Shown: positions 8,153 to 16,411 of the stretch, piece after piece | Numbering within the stretch: position 1 is the stretch's first letter | How the letters are laid out: every line of letters starts with the position of its first letter | Assembly: GCF_003966565.1 (NCBI RefSeq) | Contig: NZ_AP018718.1 | Span: 2,294,001 to 2,358,000, forward strand | Source of the DNA: Sulfuricystis multivorans | Lineage (GTDB): Bacteria > Pseudomonadota > Gammaproteobacteria > Burkholderiales > Rhodocyclaceae | Length of the DNA: 64,000 bases | Direction: 5' to 3' | Translations under genes and position numbers: made by a program | Notes under the pieces: generated by a model | Seen by the model: only the letters and a program-made list of their open reading frames with translations | Database searches by the model: none | What the model was told of the DNA's origin: nothing

Positions 8153-9207
8153 GCCGCAGGCGCTTCGGCCTTCTCCTCGTCGCCGTCACCCTCTTGGCGC
8201 TGCCGCTGGTGCTCACCCAGATCGGCACGGCCTGGGTGCGCATCGCGAATCTCGCGATCCTGTTCGTCTTCCTCTCGCTGGGGCTCAACATCGTCGTCGG
8301 CATGGCCGGGCTGCTCGATCTCGGTTACGTCGCCTTCTATGCGGTCGGCGCCTACACCTGGGCGCTCCTGGCCTCGCCGCATTTCGATCTGCATCTGCCG
8401 TTCTGGGTCATCCTGCCGCTGGGCGCCCTGTTGGCCTGCATCGCCGGTGCCGTGTTGGGAGCGCCGACTTTGCGCCTGAGGGGCGACTATCTGGCGATCG
8501 TCACGCTCGGCTTTGGCGAAATCGTGCGCATCTTCATGAACAATCTCTCGGCGCCGTTCAACATCACCAACGGCCCGAAGGGCATCACACGCATCGACGG
8601 GATGCGGATCGGCAATCTCGATTTCGTCCGCACCGATACGCTGTTTTCCATCGACTTCAGCGGCCCGGTGAAGTATTACTACGTGCTATTGCTGCTGCTG
8701 TTGGGTGTCATCGTCGTCAATCTGCGTCTGCAGAATTCGCGCATCGGCCGTGCCTGGGTGGCGATCCGCGAAGACGAGATCGCCGCCAAGGCCGCCGGCA
8801 TCAATACGCGCAACGTGAAGCTGCTTGCCTTCGCGATGGGCGCTTCCTTCGGCGGCATCGCCGGCGGCATGTTCGCGGCGATGCAGGGCTTCATCAGCCC
8901 GGAAAGTTTCGTGCTCAACGAATCGATCATGATCCTGGCGATGGTGGTTTTGGGCGGCATGGGCAATGTCTGGGGCGTGATCGCCGGCGCGCTGTTGCTC
9001 TCTTTCGTGCCCGAATTCCTGCGCTACTCGGTCGAACCGCTGCAGCGCGCCTTATTCGGCCGCATGCTGATCGATCCCGAAGTGCTGCGCATGCTGCTGT
9101 TCGGCCTCGCGCTGGTGCTGACGATGCGTTTCCGACCCGCCGGCCTGTGGCCGGAAAAGCGTCACCGACGCGAGATGAGCGAAGCCGGGGAGGAAGCGGC
9201 AAGATGA
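8149..9207 (+). CDS. livM: Branched-chain amino acid ABC transporter permease LivM
   Basis: 352 residues. Family motifs are SLGLNIVVGMAGLLDLGYVAF, the APTLRLRGDYLAIVTLGFGE block at a central position, and MVVLGGMGNVWGVIAGALL. It partners LivH in the membrane. ATGA overlaps on both sides couple it to livH and livG. Confidence 0.93.
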   Translation: MSRRRFGLLLVAVTLLALPLVLTQIGTAWVRIANLAILFVFLSLGLNIVVGMAGLLDLGYVAFYAVGAYTWALLASPHFDLHLPFWVILPLGALLACIAGAVLGAPTLRLRGDYLAIVTLGFGEIVRIFMNNLSAPFNITNGPKGITRIDGMRIGNLDFVRTDTLFSIDFSGPVKYYYVLLLLLLGVIVVNLRLQNSRIGRAWVAIREDEIAAKAAGINTRNVKLLAFAMGASFGGIAGGMFAAMQGFISPESFVLNESIMILAMVVLGGMGNVWGVIAGALLLSFVPEFLRYSVEPLQRALFGRMLIDPEVLRMLLFGLALVLTMRFRPAGLWPEKRHRREMSEAGEEAAR

Positions 9208-9980
9208 GCGCCCTCCCGCCGATACTGCTCGAAGCGCGCCACATCAGCAAGCGTTTCGGCGGCGTGCAGGCCCTCAAGGATGTCTCGCTGACCATCCGCA
9301 CAGGCGAAATCTACGGCCTGATCGGCCCCAACGGCGCCGGCAAGACCACCTTCTTCAACGTGCTCACCGGGCTTTACCCGCGCGATACGGGTGATGTGCT
9401 GTTCCTCGATCGGGCGCTCGATCTGTCGAGCCCGCACCGGGTTGCTGAAGCCGGCATCGCGCGCACCTTCCAGAACATCCGCTTGTTCGGCAACATGACC
9501 GCGCTGGAGAACGTCATGGTCGGCCGACACGTGCGCAGCCGTGCCGGCGTATTCGGCGCGATCCTGCGCAGCAAGGCGCAGCGGGCGGAAGAAGCCATGA
9601 TCCGTGAGAAGAGCATGGCGCTCTTGCACTACGTCGGCATCGCCGATCGCGCTCACGATCTCGCGCGCCATCTGCCTTATGGTGACCAGCGCCGGCTGGA
9701 GATCGCCCGGGCGCTCGCCACCGAGCCGAAGCTGTTGGCGCTCGATGAACCCGCCGCCGGGATGAACGCGCTTGAAACCGCGGGCTTGCGCCAGCTGATC
9801 GAAGGGCTACGCAACGATGGCCTGACGGTGCTCTTGATCGAACACGACGTGAAGCTGGTGATGGGCTTGTGCGACCGTGTCGCCGTGCTCGATTATGGCG
9901 AGAAGATCGCCGAGGACGTCCCCGCGGTGGTGCAAAAGGACCCCCAGGTCATCGCGGCTTATCTCGGAGGCGCTCGATGA
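9204..9980 (+). CDS. livG: Branched-chain amino acid ABC transporter ATPase LivG
   Basis: 258 residues. Walker A is GPNGAGKTTFFN, followed by the LivG-type TFQNIRLFGNMTALENVMVG. The signature region is the LivG variant LPYGDQRRLEIARALA, Walker B is LLALDEPAAGMN, and the H-loop is LIEHDVKLVMGLCDRVAVLD. The ATG at 9204 overlaps the livM stop by ATGA; the frame is open further upstream but without homology. Confidence 0.93.
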   Translation: MSALPPILLEARHISKRFGGVQALKDVSLTIRTGEIYGLIGPNGAGKTTFFNVLTGLYPRDTGDVLFLDRALDLSSPHRVAEAGIARTFQNIRLFGNMTALENVMVGRHVRSRAGVFGAILRSKAQRAEEAMIREKSMALLHYVGIADRAHDLARHLPYGDQRRLEIARALATEPKLLALDEPAAGMNALETAGLRQLIEGLRNDGLTVLLIEHDVKLVMGLCDRVAVLDYGEKIAEDVPAVVQKDPQVIAAYLGGAR

Positions 9981-10708
9981 GCGCGCCGCAAGACCGCAAA
10001 CATGCGCTGCTCGAGGCGATTGGTCTCGAAGTCCATTACGGCGGCATCTGTGCGGTGAAGGGCATCTCGTTCGCGATCGAAGAAGGCGAGATGGTTTGTC
10101 TGATCGGCGCGAACGGCGCTGGCAAGACCTCGACGCTGAAAGCCCTGGCGCGGATGATCCCCTCTTCTGGCGAAATCCATTACCGGCAAGAGCGCCTCGA
10201 CAAACTTCCCAGCCATGCGCTGATCAAGAAGGGATTGGCGCTGGTGCCCGAAGGGCGCGGCATCTTCGCCCGTCTGACGGTGGCCGAGAACCTCGCGATG
10301 GGCGCTTATCACCGCAATGACAAGGCTGGCGTCAGTGAGGATCTGGAGCATGTCTATGGCCTGCTGCCGCGTCTTAGGGAGCGCGCCGGGCAACTGGCCG
10401 GCACGCTTTCCGGTGGCGAGCAGCAGATGCTGGCGATCGGCCGCGCGCTGATGGGCCGCCCGAAGCTTTTGCTGCTCGACGAGCCGTCGATGGGCCTGGC
10501 GCCGTTGATGGTCGAGAAGGTCTTCGAGCTGATCCGCGCGATCGCCGCCGAGGGCGTGACGATCTTCCTCGTCGAGCAGAATGCCCGCCTCGCCCTCGCC
10601 ACCTGCTCGCGCGGCTACGTGATGGAAAGCGGCAAGATCACCCTCGCCGACAGCGCCGACAGACTGCTCGCCGACCCGCGCGTGCGCGCCGCCTATCTCG
10701 GCGAATGA
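9977..10708 (+). CDS. livF: Branched-chain amino acid ABC transporter ATPase LivF
   Basis: 243 residues. Walker A is GANGAGKTSTLKAL, then VPEGRGIFARLTVAENLAMG, the signature TLSGGEQQMLAIGRALM, Walker B LLLDEPSMGLAPLMVEK and the H-loop region FLVEQNARLAL, where Q replaces His as is usual for LivF. The start at 9977 overlaps the livG stop by ATGA. The last 16 bp overlap the 3' end of the convergent GGDEF/EAL gene. Confidence 0.93.
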   Translation: MSAPQDRKHALLEAIGLEVHYGGICAVKGISFAIEEGEMVCLIGANGAGKTSTLKALARMIPSSGEIHYRQERLDKLPSHALIKKGLALVPEGRGIFARLTVAENLAMGAYHRNDKAGVSEDLEHVYGLLPRLRERAGQLAGTLSGGEQQMLAIGRALMGRPKLLLLDEPSMGLAPLMVEKVFELIRAIAAEGVTIFLVEQNARLALATCSRGYVMESGKITLADSADRLLADPRVRAAYLGE

Positions 10709-13098
10709 TCGATCGCGCCGGCAATCGGCATGGCGATCGCCCGAATGATGCCCTCGAGCTTGTCGAGCAAGGCATCGCGCTTGGCCAGCAAGTCCGGCAG
10801 TAGCGCAGCCGCCGCAGCGTGTTCGTCGCTTTCGCAGAGCATCGCGATGCGCCGGCCGAGTGCGTGGATTTCCTCGTGGAGCGCATCGATGGCGGCGAAT
10901 TCCGCCAGCCGGGCATAACGGCGCCGCCCTTCGCCATGCAGCCAGATGCCGAAGCGGCAGGCACGCGGATCGAGCGGAATCTGGTCGGCCCGATACGCTT
11001 CCCTGCGCTCGACGCACGCCAGCAGCCTTTCGACCCAGCGACGATGTTCGACCGCGGCGGTGACGATCGGCAGATCGGTGCGCGGCAACGTATATCTAGA
11101 AACCTCGCGCAGCGCCGCATCCGGCTGCCAGGCAGCGATCCAGCCGGGCAGCGCCTCGGCCGGCATCGGCCGGCCGATGCCATAGCCCTGCGCCCGGTCG
11201 CAACCGAGATGCAGCAGCATCCTCGCATGATCGATGGTCTCGACGCCTTCGGCGATCACCTCGTCGCGGAAGGCCTGCGCAAGCCCAAGCACGCCTTCGA
11301 CGATCGCCAAGTCGTCCGGGTCGTGCAGCATGTCACGGACGAAGGACTGGTCGATCTTCAACAAATCGATCGGCAGCCGGCGCAGATAGGCCAGCGAGGC
11401 ATAGCCGGTGCCGAAATCGTCGAGTGCGAAACGCACACCCAGCGCGCGACACCGCTCCATGCGCGCGGAGACGCCGACGACATCCTCGAGCGCCGCCGAT
11501 TCCAGCACCTCGAGCTCGAACAACGCTGGCGGCGCGTGCGGATGGCGCGCCAGCGCCGCGGCGAGGAAATCGGCGAACGACGGCTGCTGCAGATGCACGG
11601 CCGGCAGATTGATGCTGATGCCGATCGCAAGCCCTTGCGCCTGCCAGGCTTCCAGCTGGGAAAGCGCCGTCTCGATCACCCATTCCGAGAGGCGGATGCC
11701 AAGCTCGCGCTCCTCACTGATCAATGGCAGGAAATCGGCGGGGCCGATGAGGCCGCGCTCCGGGTCGCGCCAGCGCACCAGCGCCTCGACGCCGACGATG
11801 CGCATCGCTCGCAAATCGGCCTTGGGCTGATAGTAGAGGCACAGCTCGCCGCCCTCGAGCGCTCGAGCAAAGCGGGCGATGGCTTCCTGGCGCACCTGGG
11901 TGTCACGGTCCACGCGGGTATCGAAGACATGCGTGCGATTGCGCCCCGACTGCTTGGCGAGATACATCGCCTGGTCGGCGTGGCGAATCAGCGCATCGGC
12001 GTCGGCATCGTCGTCGGGGAAGAAGGTGACGCCGATACTGGCCGAGAGGCTCACCTGCTCGCCATCGATCGGATAGGGTTGCGCCAACGCGGCAAGGACG
12101 CGCCCCAACAGTTGCAGGTAATCATGCTCCTCGGCCGCCCCGGAGAGCACCAGCACGAATTCATCGCCACCGAGGCGGGCGATCGTGTCGGTTTCGCGCA
12201 AGGTCGCACGCAGCCGGTTGGCCACTTCGATCAGCACCCGGTCACCGACGGCATGCCCCCAGGTGTCATTGACCGGCTTGAAGCCGTCGAGATCGAGCAG
12301 CGCCACGGCGCCGCGACGGCCATCGCGGCGCGCTTGCGCAAGCGCCATCACCAGTCGGTCGGCGAGCAGCGCCCGGTTGGGCAGCTGGGTGAGCGGATCG
12401 AAGTGGGCGCGATGAACGAGACTGTCGGCCATCCGGTTGAAAGCGTCCGCCAGACGCGAGAGCTCGTCGCTGCCGGGCAGGCGGATACGGGCGTCGAGCT
12501 GGCCGGCGGCCAGACGCTGGGCAGCCTGTTCGAGCGCGCCCAGACGCCGCGTCACCCAGAAATCGAGCGGCAACAGTAGCGCCAGGCCCAGCAGGATGCC
12601 GACGAGACCGATCTGCAACAGCTGGGCGGTGGTGTGGCGGCGCGCCTTTTCGAGGAACTCGAGCGAAATGCCGTAGTGCACTTCGCCGAGTCGCTGAGCG
12701 ACGAAATCGATCGGCGTTTGAAAATGCCGCACACCGTGTCGTTCCTCGCCTGCCTCTGGCAGCGCCCCCCCTGCCGGCCAGCCGACGCGGACGATCATTC
12801 GCCCCTGATGATCGAAAATCACCAGATGCGTGGCCGTGCCTTGGGCGACGAGGCGCTCGGCGATACCGGCAAGCGTCGCGTAATCGCGCTGCGCGAGCGG
12901 CAGCGCGAGCGAAGCGGCAAGCAGCGTGTCGGTACGTTCGACCTGTGTCCGAAGCTGCCCGCGCAGCTCCGTTTCGAGCAGATCCCAGGTCTTCCAGACC
13001 AGCAGTCCGAGCAGGACCAGTAGCGCCGAGAGCGACATCATCGCCAGCTTGGCGCGAAACGACAGATGGGCGAACGGGTTCGGCATCTTCGCGGTCAT
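10693..13098 (-). CDS. Membrane GGDEF–EAL protein with C-terminal CZB zinc-binding domain
   Basis: 801 residues. A transmembrane helix near residues 17-35, a periplasmic loop, a second helix near 160-180 and a HAMP segment are followed by GGDEF and EAL. The GGDEF motif is intact at 310-314, and an RxxD inhibitory site (RETD) sits five residues upstream. EAL is intact (EALVRW near 438, DDFGTGYASL, LLKIDQSF, AEGVET), so cyclase and phosphodiesterase activities are both possible. The last ~120 residues match the CZB domain: His685 (EHRRW), Cys714 (ACRFGIW), His741 and His745 (LHEEIH). It starts 4 bp after a PhnD-like gene, which suggests that the binding protein feeds its periplasmic domain. Confidence 0.9.
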   Translation of the reverse strand: MTAKMPNPFAHLSFRAKLAMMSLSALLVLLGLLVWKTWDLLETELRGQLRTQVERTDTLLAASLALPLAQRDYATLAGIAERLVAQGTATHLVIFDHQGRMIVRVGWPAGGALPEAGEERHGVRHFQTPIDFVAQRLGEVHYGISLEFLEKARRHTTAQLLQIGLVGILLGLALLLPLDFWVTRRLGALEQAAQRLAAGQLDARIRLPGSDELSRLADAFNRMADSLVHRAHFDPLTQLPNRALLADRLVMALAQARRDGRRGAVALLDLDGFKPVNDTWGHAVGDRVLIEVANRLRATLRETDTIARLGGDEFVLVLSGAAEEHDYLQLLGRVLAALAQPYPIDGEQVSLSASIGVTFFPDDDADADALIRHADQAMYLAKQSGRNRTHVFDTRVDRDTQVRQEAIARFARALEGGELCLYYQPKADLRAMRIVGVEALVRWRDPERGLIGPADFLPLISEERELGIRLSEWVIETALSQLEAWQAQGLAIGISINLPAVHLQQPSFADFLAAALARHPHAPPALFELEVLESAALEDVVGVSARMERCRALGVRFALDDFGTGYASLAYLRRLPIDLLKIDQSFVRDMLHDPDDLAIVEGVLGLAQAFRDEVIAEGVETIDHARMLLHLGCDRAQGYGIGRPMPAEALPGWIAAWQPDAALREVSRYTLPRTDLPIVTAAVEHRRWVERLLACVERREAYRADQIPLDPRACRFGIWLHGEGRRRYARLAEFAAIDALHEEIHALGRRIAMLCESDEHAAAAALLPDLLAKRDALLDKLEGIIRAIAMPIAGAIDHSPR

Positions 13099-13102
13099 GC
13101 CC

Positions 13103-13987
13103 TCAAGGTTGGCTCATCACACGCCGCGTCTCGGGCAGAAAACGCTCGAGCACCGCCAATTGCTGCATATCGGGTAAATCGAAGCCGAGCTGTCCGGATT
13201 CCTTGGCGAAGATGCGCCCGGCGGTACTGGCGTCGAAGTCGAAGATGGCCTTGCGGATCGCTTCTGGAGTGGGTAGATCGGCGGCCGGCCGCATCATCAG
13301 CATGCCACCCGGCAGTCCCTCAGAGCGATAGATGATCTGCAGTCGACTGCGCAGCTCGTCCGGTAAATCGGGCCAGGCCACATCCGGACAAGCCGCGGCG
13401 GCTACCTCGCCGAGCGCCACCGCCTGGACGGCATTGAACGGCGTCTTCTCCGTGCGCAACATCACGTCACGGCCTGGCTCGAGGCCATTTCCCTGCAGCA
13501 AGGCCGCAGTGACCTGGGCCGTCACGGTGAGCGGATCGATCGTCGCCACCATCTTGCCGCGCAGATCGGTCAGCTGGCGGATCGTCCCACCCTGCGCCAC
13601 GACGAGATAAATCCTCAGGATCGCCTTGGCGACGACCAGCACGAGGTGATGACGATCGCGATGGACCTGCCAGCCGGGGCCGGGGCCGATGAAGTAGAGG
13701 TCATATTCTCCATCGAGTGCGCGGCGCTGGAAGCTCTTGAAATCGGGCGCCGTCGACAGGGCGATCGGACGCTGAAAGCTTGCGGCGAAATGAGCGCGCA
13801 GCGGCTCGAAGATGGTCAGCAGCCGTGCGGTCGGCAGATAAGGAACGACGCCGAATTCGAGCGGCCGATCACGGCCGGCGAGATCCGCACCGCAGACCCG
13901 ACCAGCGAGCATGACGCCCGCCGCGCCGAGTGAACTCAGGAGCAGGCGCCGCCGGAGCGGATCGATGTCGGGATGTCTGGCAGCCAT
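13103..13987 (-). CDS. PhnD-like periplasmic binding protein paired with the GGDEF–EAL gene
   Basis: 294 residues. The N-terminus has a Tat-like signal (PLRRRLLLSSLGAAGVMLAG). The body resembles phosphate/phosphonate-binding proteins: LEFGVVPYLPTARL, EYDLYFIGPGPGW, and LRGKMVATIDPLTVTAQV. No ABC permease or ATPase is adjacent. Instead the gene lies 4 bp upstream of the GGDEF–EAL–CZB gene, so it probably acts as a sensor subunit rather than a transporter component. The ligand is unknown. Confidence 0.85.
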   Translation of the reverse strand: MAARHPDIDPLRRRLLLSSLGAAGVMLAGRVCGADLAGRDRPLEFGVVPYLPTARLLTIFEPLRAHFAASFQRPIALSTAPDFKSFQRRALDGEYDLYFIGPGPGWQVHRDRHHLVLVVAKAILRIYLVVAQGGTIRQLTDLRGKMVATIDPLTVTAQVTAALLQGNGLEPGRDVMLRTEKTPFNAVQAVALGEVAAAACPDVAWPDLPDELRSRLQIIYRSEGLPGGMLMMRPAADLPTPEAIRKAIFDFDASTAGRIFAKESGQLGFDLPDMQQLAVLERFLPETRRVMSQP

Positions 13988-14046
13988 GGCAGCTACGGCG
14001 TGACGGATCGCAATACCAAAATCATAGCCGGAATTCGGCAGTGTGC

Positions 14047-14074
14047 GTGCCGTCTCGCCAGCGCCGAGTTTCGG
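14047..14074 (+). repeat. Dispersed ~25-bp repeat, intergenic copy
   Basis: Reads GTGCCGTCTCGCCAGCGCCG followed by AGTTTCGG and is close to the consensus. It lies in the 111-bp gap between the PhnD-like gene and the flavin reductase gene. See the finding on dispersed repeats. Confidence 0.75.
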
Positions 14075-14098
14075 AATCCCCCGGACGAAGGGGATTAT

Positions 14099-15103
14099 TT
14101 ACTTTGCCGCGTAGCTGAACACGTCGGCGAAGAACTCTTGCGGGGGCAGCCCATGCGCGACGAAATCGCGCTGCGCCGCCTCGCACATCGCCGGCGCGCC
14201 ACAGACATAAGCCTGGTACGCGGACAGATCTGGATGGTCGGCGAGCACGACTTCATGGACTAGGCCAGTGCGACCTTGCCAATCGGCATCCGGCTCGGAA
14301 AGCACCGGAGTGTAGCGAATGCCGTTTTCCTGCGCCCAGCGCTCGCACAGCGCGTTCAGGTAGAGGCCGGCGCGGTTCTTCGCTCCCCAGTAAAGCGCCA
14401 TCGGGCGTTTGATGCCGATGTGCAGCGCATGCTCGATCAGGCCCTTGATCGGTGCAAAGCCAGTGCCGCCGGCGACCAGGAGGATCGGCTTGTCGGATTC
14501 CTCGCGCAGATGGAAGCTGCCGAACGGCCCTTCGATGCGCAGGATCTCCTTGACCTTCATCTTCGAAAACACATGCTCGGTGAAATTGCCGCCAGGAATG
14601 TGGCGCACGTGCAGTTCGAGCAAGTCGTCGGCATGCGGCGCATTGGCGAGCGAAAACGCGCGGCGCTTGCCGCCCGCCAACAGGAACTCGATGTACTGGC
14701 CGGCGAGGAACTGCAGGCGCTCGTTGCTCGGCAGCTTGAGATGAATCACCATCACGTCGTCGGCGACGCGTTCCAGCTGCTCTACGCGGCAGGGCAGGGT
14801 TTTCACCGGGATGTCGCGCGCGGCATTCACCTCATGCACCTCCACGATCACGTCGGAAAGCGGTCTTGCGCAGCACATGAGCGCCATGCCGGCAACACGC
14901 TCATCGGCCGGCAGCGCGCTTTCCTGGGCGGCGCCGAGATCGACCTTTCCCCTAAGCACCTTGGCCTTGCAGGCGCCGCAGGCGCCGTTCTTGCAGCCAT
15001 AGGGCAGGTGGATGCCGGCATCGAGCGCGGCCTCGAGGATCGTCGCGCCATCGGCGACAGAGAAGCTGTGGCCGCTGGGCTGGAGAGTGACTTGATGAGC
15101 CAT
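14099..15103 (-). CDS. 2Fe-2S ferredoxin–flavin reductase (CDP-6-deoxyglucoseen reductase-like)
   Basis: 334 residues. An N-terminal plant-type ferredoxin domain has CKNGACGACKAKVLRG and a later Cys in ALMCCARPL. A flavin-binding domain (GQYIEFLLAGGKRRAFSLAN) and an NAD(P)H-binding domain (ILLVAGGTGFAPIKGL, YVCGAPAMCEAA) follow. This is the oxygenase-reductase layout, carrying electrons from NAD(P)H through FAD to the iron-sulfur cluster. Betaproteobacterial homologues are usually named after AscD, but the acceptor is unknown. It diverges from the SDR gene across only 14 bp. Confidence 0.85.
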   Translation of the reverse strand: MAHQVTLQPSGHSFSVADGATILEAALDAGIHLPYGCKNGACGACKAKVLRGKVDLGAAQESALPADERVAGMALMCCARPLSDVIVEVHEVNAARDIPVKTLPCRVEQLERVADDVMVIHLKLPSNERLQFLAGQYIEFLLAGGKRRAFSLANAPHADDLLELHVRHIPGGNFTEHVFSKMKVKEILRIEGPFGSFHLREESDKPILLVAGGTGFAPIKGLIEHALHIGIKRPMALYWGAKNRAGLYLNALCERWAQENGIRYTPVLSEPDADWQGRTGLVHEVVLADHPDLSAYQAYVCGAPAMCEAAQRDFVAHGLPPQEFFADVFSYAAK

Positions 15104-15105
15104 GC

Positions 15106-15111
15106 GATAAT
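15106..15111 (+). promoter_or_regulatory. Candidate -10 box for a leaderless SDR transcript
   Basis: GATAAT lies 6 nt before the GTG start at 15118. At this spacing transcription would begin at or next to the start codon. Confidence 0.4.
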
Positions 15112-15117
15112 CGTCTG

Positions 15118-16002
15118 GTGAGAAAAAGAAGATTGCTGATCGTCGGTTGCGGGGATGTCGTGCGACGCGCGCTGCCCTGCCTCACCCGCCGCTGGCAGGT
15201 CACCGCGCTGGTGAGAAGCTTCGATCCCGCCTTGCGCGCCCAAGGGGTGCGGCAGATCCGCGGCGACCTCGATGCGCCGGCCACGCTGCGCCGGCTTGCC
15301 GGAATCGCCGACGCGGTGCTGCACAGCGCGCCGCCCCCAGGCGAAGGGAACGACGATCCGCGCACCCGCCATCTCCTCGCAACGCTGACCAGTGCGCGGA
15401 GTCTACCACGCAGACTCGTCTACATCAGCACCAGCGGCGTGTATGGCCCCTGTGGCGGCGAACGTGTCGCCGAGACGCGCCGGCTGGCCGCCGCCACCGG
15501 CCGCGCGCGCCGCCGGGTCGCGGCGGAAACCCGGCTGCGTGCCGCAGGACGCCGAGGCATGACGGTCAGCATCCTGCGCGCGCCCGGCATCTATGCCGCC
15601 GACCGGCTGCCGCTGGAGCGCGTGCGGCACGGCGATCCGGTGCTGCTCTTCGCCGAGGATTCCTACACCAACCACATCCACGCCGAAGACCTCGCCGCCG
15701 CCTGCTGCGCGGCGCTGGAGCGCGGCCGGCCCAACCGCAGCTACAACATCAGCGACGACTCGGACATCCGCATGGGCGACTGGTTCGACAAACTCGCCGA
15801 TGCGTTCCAACTGCCCCGCCCGCCGCGCGTAACGCGCGCCGAGGCGCAGACCCGCCTGTCGCCCCAACTGCTATCTTTCATGAACGAATCGCGCCGCCTC
15901 GACAATACCCGCATGAAGCGCGAACTGCGGCTGAAACTGCGCTATCCCACTGTCGATGCTGGCATCGAAGCTGCCTTGAGGAATCCGCCATGCTCTGGCT
16001 GA
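15118..16002 (+). CDS. SDR-family NAD(P)-binding epimerase/reductase (YeeZ-like)
   Basis: 294 residues from a GTG start. An N-terminal Rossmann motif is present (LLIVGCGDVVRRALPCL). LVYISTSGVYGPCGGERVAE carries the catalytic Ser/Tyr region of extended SDR proteins, and SYNISDDSDIRMGDWFDKLA is typical of epimerase-like members. The substrate is unknown. The 3' end overlaps hemJ by 13 bp, so the two genes are probably co-transcribed. Confidence 0.8.
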   Translation: MRKRRLLIVGCGDVVRRALPCLTRRWQVTALVRSFDPALRAQGVRQIRGDLDAPATLRRLAGIADAVLHSAPPPGEGNDDPRTRHLLATLTSARSLPRRLVYISTSGVYGPCGGERVAETRRLAAATGRARRRVAAETRLRAAGRRGMTVSILRAPGIYAADRLPLERVRHGDPVLLFAEDSYTNHIHAEDLAAACCAALERGRPNRSYNISDDSDIRMGDWFDKLADAFQLPRPPRVTRAEAQTRLSPQLLSFMNESRRLDNTRMKRELRLKLRYPTVDAGIEAALRNPPCSG

Positions 16003-16406
16003 AAGCCTTCCACATCTTCTTCGTCGTCTCCTGGTTCGCCGGCCTGTTCTATCTGCCGCGCATCTTCGTCAATCTTGCGCTGGTGCCGATGGAAAGCGCC
16101 GCCGAGCGCGAACGCCTGCTCGTGATGGCCAGAAAGCTCTACAAATTCGTCACGCCGATCGGGCTGTTGGCCGTCGTCACCGGCTTGACGCTCTGGTTCG
16201 GCTTTGGTTTTTCCGGTGGCTGGCTGCATGTCAAGACCACGCTGGTCGCCGGGCTGCTCGCCTATCACTTCTACTGCGGCCGTCTGCTGCGGCAGTTTCA
16301 GGCGGGCGCCAACACGCGCTCGCATGTCTGGTTCCGCGTCTTCAACGAGCTGCCCGTGCTGGTGCTACTCGCCGTCGTGATCCTCGTCGTGGTGAAACCG
16401 TTTTGA
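15990..16406 (+). CDS. hemJ: HemJ-type protoporphyrinogen IX oxidase (CopD-like membrane protein)
   Basis: 138 residues with about four transmembrane helices. The opening MLWLKAFHIFFVVSWFAGLF contains the conserved His of HemJ, and RKLYKFVTPIGLLAVVTGL and KTTLVAGLLAYHFYCG follow. HemJ oxidises protoporphyrinogen IX to protoporphyrin IX in the membrane as the penultimate heme step. It is common in bacteria lacking HemG/HemY. The ATG at 15990 overlaps the SDR gene. The heme gene hemE lies elsewhere in the window. Confidence 0.8.
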   Translation: MLWLKAFHIFFVVSWFAGLFYLPRIFVNLALVPMESAAERERLLVMARKLYKFVTPIGLLAVVTGLTLWFGFGFSGGWLHVKTTLVAGLLAYHFYCGRLLRQFQAGANTRSHVWFRVFNELPVLVLLAVVILVVVKPF

Positions 16407-16411
16407 CGCGC

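Noticed and set aside
8461-8490. GCGCCGACTTTGCGC in livM as another dispersed repeat copy
   Set aside because: It encodes the APTLRLRGDY motif conserved in all LivM proteins, so the similarity is explained by the protein.
10819-12579. Long plus-strand frame opposite the GGDEF–EAL gene
   Set aside because: No domain or ribosome-binding site; its composition is that of an antisense shadow, and the minus-strand protein has complete GGDEF, EAL and CZB motifs.
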